DNA from: Agaribacillus aureus
GTDB taxonomy: Bacteria > Bacteroidota > Bacteroidia > Cytophagales > Cyclobacteriaceae
Reading direction: 5' to 3'
NCBI GenBank assembly: GCA_030442055.1
Contig: JAUJEB010000001.1
Coordinates: forward strand, 1,550,001-1,614,000
DNA: 64,000 bases
Shown here: positions 46,740 through 59,288 of the stretch, in pieces
How positions within the stretch are numbered: the first letter of the stretch is position 1
Layout: every line of letters starts with the position of its first letter
Translations under genes and position numbers: made by a program
The notes under the pieces: model-generated
The model's database searches: none
What the model was told of the DNA's origin: nothing
Seen by the model: the letters and a program-made list of their open reading frames with translations, nothing else

Positions 46740-46752
46740 TTTATCCTCCTTC
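46740..46752 (-). promoter_or_regulatory. Strong Shine-Dalgarno site of the Hsp20-type gene
   Basis: On the minus strand AGAAGGAGGA precedes the ATG at 46739 with five bases (ATAAA) between GGAGG and the start codon. A near-perfect Shine-Dalgarno sequence is unusual in Bacteroidota, whose genes mostly lack one. It decides the start of this gene. Confidence 0.75.
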
Positions 46753-46945
46753 TTTTTATCATATAGATACAAATAGTGTACCTCTTATTACTTTAACGTA
46801 ATTTTACGATAAATGAATCAAGAATTTTTACCAAAATGTCACCTATCTTACCAGAAAATTTAATTTTTACTGTTTCAGAACGTAAATTCTTTAAATTTTG
46901 TCAAATAGTTTATTTTTAAGGTCTTAAACATAACCTAAAAATTAA

Positions 46946-48163
46946 ATGTCAAAAGAAGCTTACCTTGTAGATGGTATCAGAACGCCAATTGGCCGCTTTG
47001 GTGGTAGTCTCGCACCTGTCAGGACCGATGATCTTGGTGCCATCGTAATCAAAAAGCTGGTAGAAAATAACAGCAACATTCCACCGGACGCTTACGACGA
47101 AGTAGTAATGGGCTGTGCCAATCAGGCTGGAGAGGACAACCGAAATGTAGCTCGCATGTGTCTGTTGCTTGCCGGCCTGCCGTGGTCAGTTCCCGGTGAA
47201 ACGGTGAATCGGCTATGTTCCTCCGGGATGTCAGCAGTAGTGCACGCCAACAGGGCGATTAAGGCCGGAGATGGGGATCTATTCATCAGTGGGGGTATCG
47301 AACATATGACCCGCGGTCCATGGGTCATTTCAAAGACTTCCAAGCCGTTTGGCAGAGACGCGCAAATGTATGACAGTAGCTTTGGCTGGCGATTTATTAA
47401 CCCGAGAATGAAAGAACTTTACGGTGTTGACGGTATGGGACAGACTGCCGAAAACCTGGCTGAAATGTACCGCATCAGCCGTGAGGATCAGGATCGGTTT
47501 GCCCATTGGTCACAGATGAAGGCCGCAGGCGCCCTGACATCGGGAAGGCTGGCCGAAGAAATCGTTGCCGTGGAAATTCCCCGCCGCAAGGCAGATCCCA
47601 TCGTCTTTGATCGCGACGAGTTCATTAAACCGGAAACCACGCTTGAAAAATTATCACAGCTGAAGCCGGCATTTAAGAAAATCACCGAAGGTGGCACCGT
47701 CACAGCCGGCAATGCCTCAGGCCTGAACGACGGGGCTGCAGCGGTTATCGTAGCTTCCGGCGAAGCCGTGGAAAAATATAGACTTCAGCCACTGGCCAGA
47801 ATTGTTAGTTCTGCGGTGGTAGGTGTGGAACCCAGGATCATGGGTATTGGTCCTGTGGGCGCTTCCAACAAAGCATTAAAAAAAGCCGGATTGACCCTGG
47901 ATCAAATGGATATTATCGAGTTAAACGAAGCCTTTGCTGCTCAAAGTCTCGCCTGTACCCGTGAATGGGGATTGGCGGACGACGATCCCAGAATAAATCC
48001 CAATGGCGGCGCCATTGCTATCGGGCATCCCTTGGGCGCCTCCGGAACACGTATTTTGCACACCGCCGCTTTGGAATTACATAAACAAAGCAAGCAGTAT
48101 GCATTGGTGACCATGTGTGTTGGCGTGGGACAGGGGTATGCTACTATTATTGAGAAAGCATAA
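46946..48163 (+). CDS. Acetyl-CoA C-acyltransferase (thiolase, 3-oxoadipyl-CoA thiolase-like)
   Basis: 405 residues. Catalytic residues are intact: Cys91 in NRLCSSGMSA, which takes up the acyl group, His361 in NGGAIAIGHPLGASG, and Cys391 in VTMCVGVGQG. EHMTRGPWVISK resembles the substrate loop of the PcaF/PaaJ branch (3-oxoadipyl-CoA thiolase), used for aromatic compound breakdown, but fatty-acid oxidation members are also possible. It cleaves 3-oxoacyl-CoA with CoA to acetyl-CoA and a shorter acyl-CoA. It has no neighbouring ring-cleavage or beta-oxidation genes, so the pathway is not settled. Confidence 0.92.
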   Translation: MSKEAYLVDGIRTPIGRFGGSLAPVRTDDLGAIVIKKLVENNSNIPPDAYDEVVMGCANQAGEDNRNVARMCLLLAGLPWSVPGETVNRLCSSGMSAVVHANRAIKAGDGDLFISGGIEHMTRGPWVISKTSKPFGRDAQMYDSSFGWRFINPRMKELYGVDGMGQTAENLAEMYRISREDQDRFAHWSQMKAAGALTSGRLAEEIVAVEIPRRKADPIVFDRDEFIKPETTLEKLSQLKPAFKKITEGGTVTAGNASGLNDGAAAVIVASGEAVEKYRLQPLARIVSSAVVGVEPRIMGIGPVGASNKALKKAGLTLDQMDIIELNEAFAAQSLACTREWGLADDDPRINPNGGAIAIGHPLGASGTRILHTAALELHKQSKQYALVTMCVGVGQGYATIIEKA

Positions 48164-48190
48164 TTCCTCCGAAAAAACCTAGGCCAGATA

Positions 48191-51361
<3,171 letters not shown>

Positions 51362-51531
51362 TCAAGGTTTAGAAATATTGTCAGTCAGTTATTGGTAACG
51401 TCAAGTTACGAATTGTAAGTTACAAGAAAAACAATTAAACGTAATTATAACGGTTATGAAAATATTATATAAATTTCTCTAATCAAGGGATCACCCTTTT
51501 TGGTGCCTGGATGTCCGGATTAATGCTTGAA

Positions 51532-52254
51532 CTATCTTACCTCTCCGATGATCACGCCAAAATTGCCATCCAATTGTATCCAATCCTTTTCCGGAAGGTA
51601 AGTCCTCGAAACAAAGCCATCCAGGTACAAAGCATTGTTGCAACCCTTGTTCATAAAATAACTGGCAAAATCGTAGAAGTTGATTTTTTCCTTTGACATG
51701 GCAAAAAGCAGTTTGCCATCCGGAAGGATCCCTACGCCGTTTCGGATATGGACATTTTTTGAACCCTTAATGAATTTCGGATGCATTTTTCCATCAATTA
51801 ACAAGAGGGGGCCTGATTGGGTGGCATATTGTATCTTATCATTGATTTCAAATGCCTTTGTTTCGCAGATAGTCGCCTTCCCCTCAACATTTATAAAAAA
51901 CACACCATTCGGTTGAAGATAAAAGTTGCCGTAACCCCGCTCCAGGGTATCCAGCCCGGCAAGCACCTGTCCGTTCTCAATAAAAAGTCCCTGCGGAGAT
52001 AAATCCCGGTTGTACATGCCACCATTCATAGCAAATACTAAATCTTCATTTTTCTCGAGCAGCGACTTTTTCAGGCGGCGAAAATTTTTATAATTTTCAC
52101 CCTTTTCATCTTTCCAAAAGAATTTTATTTGCTGATTTCTGGGATCTATTATATGACTGATAATTTTGGTTTCACTGCTGGTTACAGTGCCAAGGTAGAA
52201 GCCGGATAGCCCCACCAATAAGCCTGTCAGTGCTATCAAATTAAATTTTCTCAT
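51532..52254 (-). CDS. Phosphodiester glycosidase family (NAGPA/DUF2233) protein
   Basis: 240 residues with an N-terminal signal or anchor helix (about 6-24). The domain shows VFAMNGGMYNRDLSPQGLFI, where the family binds metal and sugar, GNFYLQPNGVFFINVEGKAT, and the late RNGVGILPDGKLLFAMSKE and NALYLDGFVSRTYLP, the signature of NAGPA-type proteins (in humans, the enzyme removing GlcNAc from mannose-6-phosphate marks). Bacterial relatives act on phosphodiester-linked sugars of exported polymers; the target here is unknown. It reads away from the GH2 gene in the same direction, 179 bases apart. Confidence 0.85.
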   Translation of the reverse strand: MRKFNLIALTGLLVGLSGFYLGTVTSSETKIISHIIDPRNQQIKFFWKDEKGENYKNFRRLKKSLLEKNEDLVFAMNGGMYNRDLSPQGLFIENGQVLAGLDTLERGYGNFYLQPNGVFFINVEGKATICETKAFEINDKIQYATQSGPLLLIDGKMHPKFIKGSKNVHIRNGVGILPDGKLLFAMSKEKINFYDFASYFMNKGCNNALYLDGFVSRTYLPEKDWIQLDGNFGVIIGEVR

Positions 52255-52500
52255 TCCTTCTAGATGCTACTAACTTTTTATGGATCAAATATAATTAAAA
52301 GATCATTTTGATTATTTAGGTCTTCCGGTTAGCCTAATAGCGTTGTATAAATGCTAAAGCGTAAACCGGCTTATCACCCAGATAATCACGGGTATCGACC
52401 GGAGAAATAATCAGTTATGTTCGTCTTAGTGGTCAGGTAGTATTTTCCGTGTCGGGGGAACGGCCACGTATACAATCACATCAAACCTGGATTGAAATGG

Positions 52501-53367
52501 TCATTGCTCCATTACTTTTCTCTTTTTCAGGTTGTATTTATCACCCGGACTCAAAAAGTAGAATAACCTGTTACTATCCGGCAAACGCTTTCGTCCCCAT
52601 CCTTCTTTCGACCAGAACTTCCCATCGTAAATAATAACGTAATGATCGCCGATCACCTCAAAGCGATTGCCTTTAACGACAATGGCAGTCCTTTCATCTA
52701 TGCTGATCCCAAGCAGGTTGGGATATTTCCTTAGAATTTCAAACATATCAAAGTGCCTGTTTCTGGCTAATACGTGTTGGTCGATAGCGATATTTTTAAT
52801 AAATCCGAATCCCTCCTCATGATCTCCGGTCATGATTTGATTATTCCTGGTATCTCCCCGCGCGAGATAGGAACCCTGGATAGTGGCACCGGCAGAGGAG
52901 CCACCTATCACCCCGCCACGTTCCAATACCTGCCAAAACATCTGCTCGGCCCTGGTGTCTTTATAGGCATCGACCAGTCTCCACTGCCGGCCACCACCAA
53001 ACCACACCCCTGTCGCCGTGCTTAAAGGTGTATTAAAAGCATCGGAATTGGCGATGGACTTATCGGCTGTGTGTAGCACTGTCACTTTTTTTGCGCCAAA
53101 TGCCCGCATCTTATCCGCTCCTGAGGCATTGTCGCCATAAGTGTTATTACCGGCCGCGGTAGGTACAACCACAATTTCAGCCGAATTTCCTCCAGCCAAA
53201 TCCACAAATCTTTTAATGATGGCATCGCTGGCGCCGCCTCCGACGATGACCAGTGAACCTTTCTCCGGTCCCGTTGATCCTTTTTTATTTTTCCCACTTT
53301 GTGCGCATGCGAAAAAAGGGATGACCAGGATAAATAAGAAAACAGGTTTCATTGGCAGTTTTTTCAT
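52501..53367 (-). CDS. Cyanophycinase-like S51 peptidase, lipoprotein
   Basis: 288 residues from the ATG at 53367, preferred over an in-frame GTG 19 codons upstream because it gives a clean lipoprotein signal, MKKLPMKPVFLFILVIPFFAC, with the Cys lipidated. The domain is an S51 peptidase: GSLVIVGGGASDAIIKRFVD, VWFGGGRQWRLVDAYK, and the nucleophile in GGSSAGAT with Ser158; DQHVLARNRHFDMFEIL follows. Cyanophycinases cleave Asp-Arg dipeptides from cyanophycin, but no cyanophycin synthetase is nearby and the exported location suggests another peptide substrate. It starts downstream of the serine hydrolase gene at 53445. Confidence 0.85.
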   Translation of the reverse strand: MKKLPMKPVFLFILVIPFFACAQSGKNKKGSTGPEKGSLVIVGGGASDAIIKRFVDLAGGNSAEIVVVPTAAGNNTYGDNASGADKMRAFGAKKVTVLHTADKSIANSDAFNTPLSTATGVWFGGGRQWRLVDAYKDTRAEQMFWQVLERGGVIGGSSAGATIQGSYLARGDTRNNQIMTGDHEEGFGFIKNIAIDQHVLARNRHFDMFEILRKYPNLLGISIDERTAIVVKGNRFEVIGDHYVIIYDGKFWSKEGWGRKRLPDSNRLFYFLSPGDKYNLKKRKVMEQ

Positions 53368-53444
53368 TCGATAATTGTTTTTAAAAGTTTTTAAATTACG
53401 AAAACCCGCAAGGGTGCAATGCACTCATATAGTTGCGATATGTT

Positions 53445-54506
53445 TTAATTTTGGTATTCGATCATCGGCAGTAAATATTTTAAGACGATTTCAAATGGTA
53501 GTTTGTTTTTCCAATAATTATAGTTGCTTCCTGTAAATATGATTACTGTATCATATTCTTCAAAAATCATAATATATTGACCGCCATTACCAGAAGCAAA
53601 AAGTACCTCCGTTTTGAATTTCCCATATTGAAGATTTTCCCGATACCAATAATAACCATATCTCGCACTTTCGTATTTGGCATTGCGCATTCTTGAATAT
53701 TTAACAAATGAAAAATCAATGTTAGTATCGCATGCTGTTGATTGTTTAATCCAGTCGGCACTAACTATCTGTTTGCCTTGCCAATTTCCATTTTGCCTGA
53801 TCAACCTTCCAATTTTGAGCATATCTACAGGTTTTATGTAAAATGATCCCGCCGTCATGCCTCTTCCTTGCGGCGTTATTGTCCATTTATATTTCTCAAT
53901 TCCCAAAGGTTTGAACAAGTACATCTCACAGAATTCCATGATGGTGACACCACTGGCCCTCGAAATAATTTCTCCCATAATCATCGGGGGGATGGAGGAA
54001 TACGACCACTTCACGCCTGGTTCATCCTTCATCTCAATGTTTAAACAGAAATCGATCCAATCGTTGGATCTGTCCATCCCATCTTCACAATCAGGGCCGG
54101 TTCCATAGAATTCTTCACAGTTTAAACCCGTTTTCATTTTCAGCAGATCGATGATTTTGATCTTTGTTTTTCTGTCATCGCTTTTATCTTTGACCTTATA
54201 CTCCGGAAAATACTTTAGTACCTTATCATTCAGGCTAATCAAGCCTTTATCTATGGCGATACCGGCCAAAATACTTGTGACAGACTTAAATGCCGACCTT
54301 ATGTCGTGGAGGCTGTCCTGCTTAAACACATTGAAATACTCCTCAATAATAACCTTGTTTTGCTTATCCACTATTATCGCGTCGATATTCGGATAAACTC
54401 CTGATCCGATATGCTGTTTTAAAGCTGATAACATGGTAATATGTTGGTCCTGACCGTTGCAACATATCACCGAAAGTGTTAAAAAAAATGCTAGGTGATG
54501 TTTCAT
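53445..54506 (-). CDS. Exported serine hydrolase, beta-lactamase/class C family
   Basis: 353 residues. The N-terminus is a signal peptide with CC near residue 15-16, possibly a lipobox. The active-site SxxK is Ser71-Ala-Phe-Lys74 (RSAFKSVTSILAG), followed by a Tyr-containing motif in WSYSSIPPMIMGEIISR. The later block FASGNGGQYIMIF corresponds to the usual HxG/KxG strand, here with GNGG. It has the penicillin-binding protein-like serine hydrolase fold, so esterase, peptidase or beta-lactamase are all possible. It lies 77 bases before the cyanophycinase-like gene in the same direction and they may be co-transcribed. Confidence 0.88.
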   Translation of the reverse strand: MKHHLAFFLTLSVICCNGQDQHITMLSALKQHIGSGVYPNIDAIIVDKQNKVIIEEYFNVFKQDSLHDIRSAFKSVTSILAGIAIDKGLISLNDKVLKYFPEYKVKDKSDDRKTKIKIIDLLKMKTGLNCEEFYGTGPDCEDGMDRSNDWIDFCLNIEMKDEPGVKWSYSSIPPMIMGEIISRASGVTIMEFCEMYLFKPLGIEKYKWTITPQGRGMTAGSFYIKPVDMLKIGRLIRQNGNWQGKQIVSADWIKQSTACDTNIDFSFVKYSRMRNAKYESARYGYYWYRENLQYGKFKTEVLFASGNGGQYIMIFEEYDTVIIFTGSNYNYWKNKLPFEIVLKYLLPMIEYQN

Positions 54507-54665
54507 TGGATTTTATTAGATCGAATGTTAAAAAATCGTTTTTGGTCAGGTGTTATCCAAAAATATCAATAATCATCAAAACAACACAGGCCTTATATAA
54601 GCAATTATGAGATAAAGTCTTGGAGGTAGTTCAATTTTTTTATATATTTAAGCAAATTAAATATT

Positions 54666-55028
54666 ATGATTTCAAAAGGATATATTAACGGCACCATTAA
54701 AACTATTGTACTGAAGCTACTTTCGGATAAGAACAGGATGTACGGTTATGAAATTACCCAGCGTGTTGCAGCGTTATCCAATGATGAAATTAAGTTAACC
54801 TACGGAGCGCTTTACCCGATCCTCTACAAGCTGGAAAATGATGGTCTGCTGGTTGCTACCAGTGAAATTGTTGATAACAGGGCACGGAAATACTATTCGC
54901 TTACCCCAAAAGGCAAAGAGGTAGCGAAGGAAAAAGTATCCGAACTTCAAAAATTTGCAGAAACGCTGAAAATTATCCTGATGCCAAATCCTGATTCCAG
55001 ATTAAGCTCGGTGGCATGGGGCAGTTAA
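54666..55028 (+). CDS. PadR family transcriptional regulator
   Basis: 120 residues, cytoplasmic. A winged helix of the PadR family: LKLLSDKNRMYGYEITQRVA, then LTYGALYPILYKLENDGLLV (the recognition helix), the wing with DNRARKYYSLTPKGKEVAKE, and a short dimerisation helix. It probably senses a small ligand and controls the membrane protein encoded next, whose start lies inside the end of this gene: the last 13 bases overlap. Such PadR/membrane pairs are often a repressor with its transporter or sensor. Confidence 0.92.
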   Translation: MISKGYINGTIKTIVLKLLSDKNRMYGYEITQRVAALSNDEIKLTYGALYPILYKLENDGLLVATSEIVDNRARKYYSLTPKGKEVAKEKVSELQKFAETLKIILMPNPDSRLSSVAWGS

Positions 55029-56179
55029 ATAAAAAACATCTCAGCAAGATCGAAAACTACCTGGACCGGCAGGGGCTTTCATTCCAACCATTGCGGGACG
55101 AAATGATGGATCATTTAATTGAAGACCTGGAAAATCATATGGCGCAGGGAAATTCTTTTGATGAAGCCTGGCACCTGATTATGGGCAAAATTCCGGATAA
55201 TCATTTTATAACATTACAAAAAGAAACTGTGGAAATTATAAATAAACGATTTAATCTTTCGAGGGGATTTACTTATGTTTCATTGATATTGCTATTTACA
55301 GCAGCAATATTTAAGCAGCTTCATTTTCCATTTTCGGGTATCCTCCTGCTTACCTCATTTGGTGCGATTGCCGCCTCCCTGATAACAGGTACACTATCCG
55401 GTTTTTTGCTGCATAAAGAAAAAGAAGGAAAGTGGATGATTCTCGGTGTAATCTCTGGAGCTATTCTTTTCCTGATATCTTACGGATTCCAAATTTTGAA
55501 ATTACCGGGATTTGAAGAATTAAGACTGATCTCAATTATTCTGTTAATCTTGTTTTTCCCCGGGCTTACCATTTATTTCGGTGCCAAAAAAAGATCTGAA
55601 GAAAATATTTTAATCTATCTTCATAAAAAACATAGTCCGGGAATAGAACGATATCTGGTCTTTCTTTTATTTGTAGCTACAACACTGAGAATTGCCTCTA
55701 TCGCCTTTAACTTTCTGCCCGATATTTCCCATTTCTTTTTGGTGCTTGTCATATTTGGAGCTTATCTACAGTATTTTGCCCTCAACTGGCATTATCCCAA
55801 TAATAAAAATTGGTGGTTATTAGCAGGACTCGTAGCAGGTTTTCTTTGTTTTATTGTCGCCAGTGTAGTTTCTTCCATGGAGGTTCGTGTAATCTTTGCT
55901 TTATTATTCTTTTTGATCACCGGGTTAATTGTTCTAAAAAGATCAAATGAAATTTCTCATAAAATAGCTTTGATATCTTTGGTTACTTTTATATCTACAG
56001 TCCTAATTACCTGGAGGTTAACCGGGCTGCATTTCATTGACCCATCTTTTTACCCCACAATTTTTAATATCCCTATTTTGGTGGTACTGCTGTCCGGTTT
56101 AATTTTTTTCAGGAAACAGTCATTAGTCAAAATGTACATGTTATTGGTGATAACACAATATTGTTTTTTTCTAATGTAA
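55016..56179 (+). CDS. Multi-spanning membrane protein in an operon with PadR
   Basis: 387 residues. The first 90 are soluble and helical and look like the N-terminal region of PadR-associated DUF1700/permease-like proteins (LRDEMMDHLIEDLENHMAQG, EAWHLIMGKIP). About ten to eleven membrane helices follow from about residue 85 to the end, with few charged loops and no transporter motif I can name. Its ATG lies 13 bases inside the PadR gene, so the two must be translated together, which makes it the likely target or partner of the regulator. Confidence 0.75.
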   Translation: MGQLNKKHLSKIENYLDRQGLSFQPLRDEMMDHLIEDLENHMAQGNSFDEAWHLIMGKIPDNHFITLQKETVEIINKRFNLSRGFTYVSLILLFTAAIFKQLHFPFSGILLLTSFGAIAASLITGTLSGFLLHKEKEGKWMILGVISGAILFLISYGFQILKLPGFEELRLISIILLILFFPGLTIYFGAKKRSEENILIYLHKKHSPGIERYLVFLLFVATTLRIASIAFNFLPDISHFFLVLVIFGAYLQYFALNWHYPNNKNWWLLAGLVAGFLCFIVASVVSSMEVRVIFALLFFLITGLIVLKRSNEISHKIALISLVTFISTVLITWRLTGLHFIDPSFYPTIFNIPILVVLLSGLIFFRKQSLVKMYMLLVITQYCFFLM

Positions 56180-56204
56180 TCAGGGTTATTGTAGCAACAC
56201 ACTA

Positions 56205-56714
56205 TCACCAATCTGCAATTTTCCCTGGATTCTTGATTGATTGCATCATCGTCGTAACAAAAGGTCTTAATTCCCGATTGATCTGGTTATAGATTTTAGC
56301 CTTTTTCCTTTCAGAGAATTTCATACTTTCCAGGGGAATGGACACCTTGACAGCGCCCATATTGAACCAATTTTGTACATAAGTGTAAATCAGCCGATCA
56401 ATGGTGTATTTGTATCGTCCATCTTTAAAGGCCAGCGTCACTTTGTAGCTTACAGATGTGTTTCTGTCTTCAAGCAACTGGTTTATTGTAGCCACCATAC
56501 GATGGTTTTCGGCATCGATATAAACCAAATTGTCAGAAGGCTTTAAAGTTTCTAAAATCCAGGATTTAGCTTTCAGGAACAACTGCTCCTGACTTAAAGA
56601 TTGAACCCGAACCACCTCTTCAAGTTTCAGATTACCGGCACTAATACGTTCCTGAGAAAATAAAAGTGAGACGGAGAGGCAGCTGATGATAGCAGTTATA
56701 AAAATTAACCTCAT
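56205..56714 (-). CDS. Exported DUF4468 protein
   Basis: 169 residues with a signal peptide (MRLIFITAIISCLSVSLLFS, cleavage near SQE). The mature part fits DUF4468, a Bacteroidota domain with a TBP-like fold: LSQEQLFLKAKSWILETLKP, NLVYIDAENHRMVATI, VSYKVTLAFKDGRYKYTIDR. Function unknown; it is probably periplasmic. It is followed downstream (minus direction) by nothing close, while the neighbouring small exported protein gene at 56740-57114 lies 25 bases upstream, so they may be an operon. Confidence 0.85.
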   Translation of the reverse strand: MRLIFITAIISCLSVSLLFSQERISAGNLKLEEVVRVQSLSQEQLFLKAKSWILETLKPSDNLVYIDAENHRMVATINQLLEDRNTSVSYKVTLAFKDGRYKYTIDRLIYTYVQNWFNMGAVKVSIPLESMKFSERKKAKIYNQINRELRPFVTTMMQSIKNPGKIADW

Positions 56715-56739
56715 GTTATCGCTATTTTATATTTTAAAA

Positions 56740-57114
56740 TCAAGGTCTTGGCAAGTTCTTCCCTTTTCTCAGCAAATAATGATGTGCTGTGAAATCATCA
56801 TTATTCACCACGTAAACGTCGACAAAGTCATACCCATTTTTACTCATGAAATTCAGTGCGTCAACCATGGAATTGAAATTGAGGGCCTGTCCGTATTCGT
56901 CTCTTATCTGCGCCTCCCTATCGCTAAACAACTTGGTCTCCTGTCCGAAGTCTATGGTAATGGTAAACTTATTACTGAAAAGCCTGAAATTGCCAACTAT
57001 CTCGACGTACTCCACATCAATTTCGGAAATAGGCACGCCGTTCACGGTTTGGGAATAACCAGTTATACCGGTTACAGTAAAAATCAAAGCAGCTAAAAAA
57101 ATTTTATTTTTCAT
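56740..57114 (-). CDS. Small exported protein, unknown function
   Basis: 124 residues from the ATG at 57114. An upstream in-frame start (57258) would add 48 residues that look non-coding, while 57114 gives a clear signal peptide MKNKIFLAALIFTVTGITGY ending near SQ. The mature part ends with ALNFMSKNGYDFVDVYVVNN and a HHYLLRKGK strand, a pattern seen in DUF4177-like small beta proteins. I do not assign a function. It is followed by the DUF4468 gene in the same direction. Confidence 0.6.
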   Translation of the reverse strand: MKNKIFLAALIFTVTGITGYSQTVNGVPISEIDVEYVEIVGNFRLFSNKFTITIDFGQETKLFSDREAQIRDEYGQALNFNSMVDALNFMSKNGYDFVDVYVVNNDDFTAHHYLLRKGKNLPRP

Positions 57115-57480
57115 GATAAGATTTATTTTGTTTGGAATGGTGTTATAATTCTTCCCACGAAACTTTATGATCTTTGAACAATAATCAATCCAATTTTCAC
57201 AGATGTCCCCCAATGTGCGTTTTTGTCCTTCCATTTTGCATGGACCAAACCAGCCCATCTAAAAACATAAATGCAAGATTATCAACTATTTAAACAAAAA
57301 ACTAATCCGATAAGATTCTCAAAGCAGCACCTGAAATTACTTAGGTGTGAAAAGGTAAAAAGGGATCAAAAACTGAGAATCAGGAAAAGTCAAAAGGCCA
57401 TTGGCTGACAGCCATGCTGGTCGCTTACCAATTCGTTCGGTTGTATTGAATGCAGGTCAGGTTCTTTATGGTGATCAATA

Positions 57481-58524
57481 TCACAGATGCTTTTGAAAAA
57501 AATTGATGGCCAGTTCTGTTGTCTTTTCATGTATCTGCTTGCGATCAACCTCGGGATGATCAACGCATAACCGGGAAAGCACCGTTTTCCCAAAATCGGT
57601 GGCTTCATTTAAAAAGACATAATGATTGACCTTTTCGTCGAATAAATGAATTTCACTGCCTTTGATCAGGCGGTGGTATTTAAGCGCATTGTATTTTATG
57701 GGCGTATTGGTATCGCCTTTGCCTGCCACGATAAAGACCGGAGCGGTAATTTCTTCTGTTTGTTTTTCGGAATGGAAGCCAAATCCAATCGCCGGCGCCA
57801 TCACAAAAAAGGCCTTCATCCTGTCCTCTTTGACCTGATCCTTGTATTTCTGGTAGGAGGCTACGATTAAGCTATCTGTTTCAAAATCAATCGCCTCATC
57901 AGTATCGGGAAACTCCGGTGGCAAGGCGCTTTGATCTTCATTGTTTGCCGCATTCCCGCCGGCAGACCTGTCAACATATCCTCCCGCAAGTGCTATATTT
58001 GTATAACCTCCCAATGAAAACCCAACCCCACCTATTCTCGATGTATCGATGTTTACACCGATCTCCTGATCATTAAGAACTTCAGAGAGCAGATATCTGA
58101 TATCAATGGCTCTTTCCCACCATTTTACAAATTCTCTGGGCAACTTAAAATCCGTTGAATTTCCATAATGATCAACTGAAACCAGGATATACCCCTTCTT
58201 TACCATTTTTTCAATGAACCATGTTAATGAAAATCTATTCCCGCCTGTCCCATGCGAGACCAGCAACAAAGGAAACCGGCCAGTAGCAACAGCCGCGCCA
58301 GGTATCGCTTTGATAGTTTTGAATGGCAATTTACGCTTATCTCCAAAATCCTTTCGTGTCAACGAGTCATAGGTGGGGTACCATATTTCGGTCGCTAACG
58401 GCCTATCCCGGGATTCATCGACAAAGGTTATTGATTTTTGTCCGATGTTAAAGGGCTTTTCTTTGTTTGGGCTACAAGAAACCAGCAAAATGACGAATAG
58501 CAGGAAAATGAAAAATCTGTTCAT
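57481..58524 (-). CDS. Alpha/beta hydrolase lipoprotein (PAF-acetylhydrolase/dienelactone hydrolase-like)
   Basis: 347 residues. The lipoprotein signal ends in LVSC (Cys17). The hydrolase domain shows LATEIWYPTY near the start, the oxyanion region LLLVSHGTGGNRFSL, and the nucleophile motif GVGFSLGGYTN with Ser170. Asp and His of the triad probably lie in IVAGKGDTNTPI and EKVNHYVFLNEA. This is the pattern of bacterial PAF-acetylhydrolase-like/predicted dienelactone hydrolases, which hydrolyse esters of lipids or small molecules. The protein is exported and lipid-anchored. Substrate unknown. Confidence 0.88.
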   Translation of the reverse strand: MNRFFIFLLFVILLVSCSPNKEKPFNIGQKSITFVDESRDRPLATEIWYPTYDSLTRKDFGDKRKLPFKTIKAIPGAAVATGRFPLLLVSHGTGGNRFSLTWFIEKMVKKGYILVSVDHYGNSTDFKLPREFVKWWERAIDIRYLLSEVLNDQEIGVNIDTSRIGGVGFSLGGYTNIALAGGYVDRSAGGNAANNEDQSALPPEFPDTDEAIDFETDSLIVASYQKYKDQVKEDRMKAFFVMAPAIGFGFHSEKQTEEITAPVFIVAGKGDTNTPIKYNALKYHRLIKGSEIHLFDEKVNHYVFLNEATDFGKTVLSRLCVDHPEVDRKQIHEKTTELAINFFQKHL

Positions 58525-58596
58525 TTTAGGTTTATTTTTTTAATTAGGTGGAAACAATTGCATGGCTTACACAAGGGCTGGCAGCTAGCCTGACCT

Positions 58597-59076
58597 TTAT
58601 TTTATTGGGATCCAGACTTCTTCCTCGGCGTTTGGATCATTGGGGTTATAATGCTCCTCCAAAATCTCAAAATGTGCTCTGCTATCCAACTCATAGTCTG
58701 AGTTGGGCAACCAAACCCCAAATATGTGCTGATACGTTTTTTGAAATGCACTCGCCGGTCCCCTGTGAATAAAAACCGCATACTTTCCACTGGCCAACAG
58801 GTATGGCTCCATCCCTTCGGGTACTGCACCAAAGTCAGTCACCTCCACAGCGGCCCATTTTTCAAACATCGTATTCGGGGTAAAACTGTTAAAATCCTGG
58901 TTTTTATCGTAAACCTGCATGGAATAAAATCTATTATTCAAAAATCCGGCGATCTCATTTCTCCTGGGCATAAACTGTTGCCATAATTCGCGGGTTTTAT
59001 CATTGGAAAGAGAGATTGCTGTTCGAATTCCTATTAATTTCTTTTCTGTTATTTCTGTAATTTTGGGATCCATCAT
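58597..59076 (-). CDS. GyrI-like small-molecule-binding domain protein
   Basis: 159 residues, no DNA-binding domain. The whole protein is a GyrI/AraC-effector-binding fold: ITEITEKKLIGIRTAISLSN, then RNEIAGFLNN, FEKWAAVEVTDFGAVPEGME, LASGKYAVFIHRGPASAFQK, and WLPNSDYELDSRAHFEILEE at the end. Such domains bind hydrophobic ligands and occur alone in many Bacteroidota. There is no obvious regulator partner; the alpha/beta hydrolase gene is downstream in the same direction, 72 bases away. Confidence 0.9.
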   Translation of the reverse strand: MMDPKITEITEKKLIGIRTAISLSNDKTRELWQQFMPRRNEIAGFLNNRFYSMQVYDKNQDFNSFTPNTMFEKWAAVEVTDFGAVPEGMEPYLLASGKYAVFIHRGPASAFQKTYQHIFGVWLPNSDYELDSRAHFEILEEHYNPNDPNAEEEVWIPIK

Positions 59077-59288
59077 GACTAACTGTCAAAAGCAATATTT
59101 TAAAATCTAAATATAGATATTATTATCTTATAATGATTTATCAGTAGTAAAATCCCTTTTTGATCTGACCGCTGCCGGCCCCTGTTTCAACGTCATCACC
59201 GCTCACACCTGTGGCGACTGAGATTAGAGGCTGACTACTTTTCACAAAACCCGTTTACGTTTTTAAAAGCCAGGTTACTAACCGTTTA

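Noticed and set aside
52501..53367. Claim of cyanophycin metabolism from the S51 gene
   Set aside because: No cyanophycin synthetase is in the window and the protein is an exported lipoprotein, so the name describes only the family.
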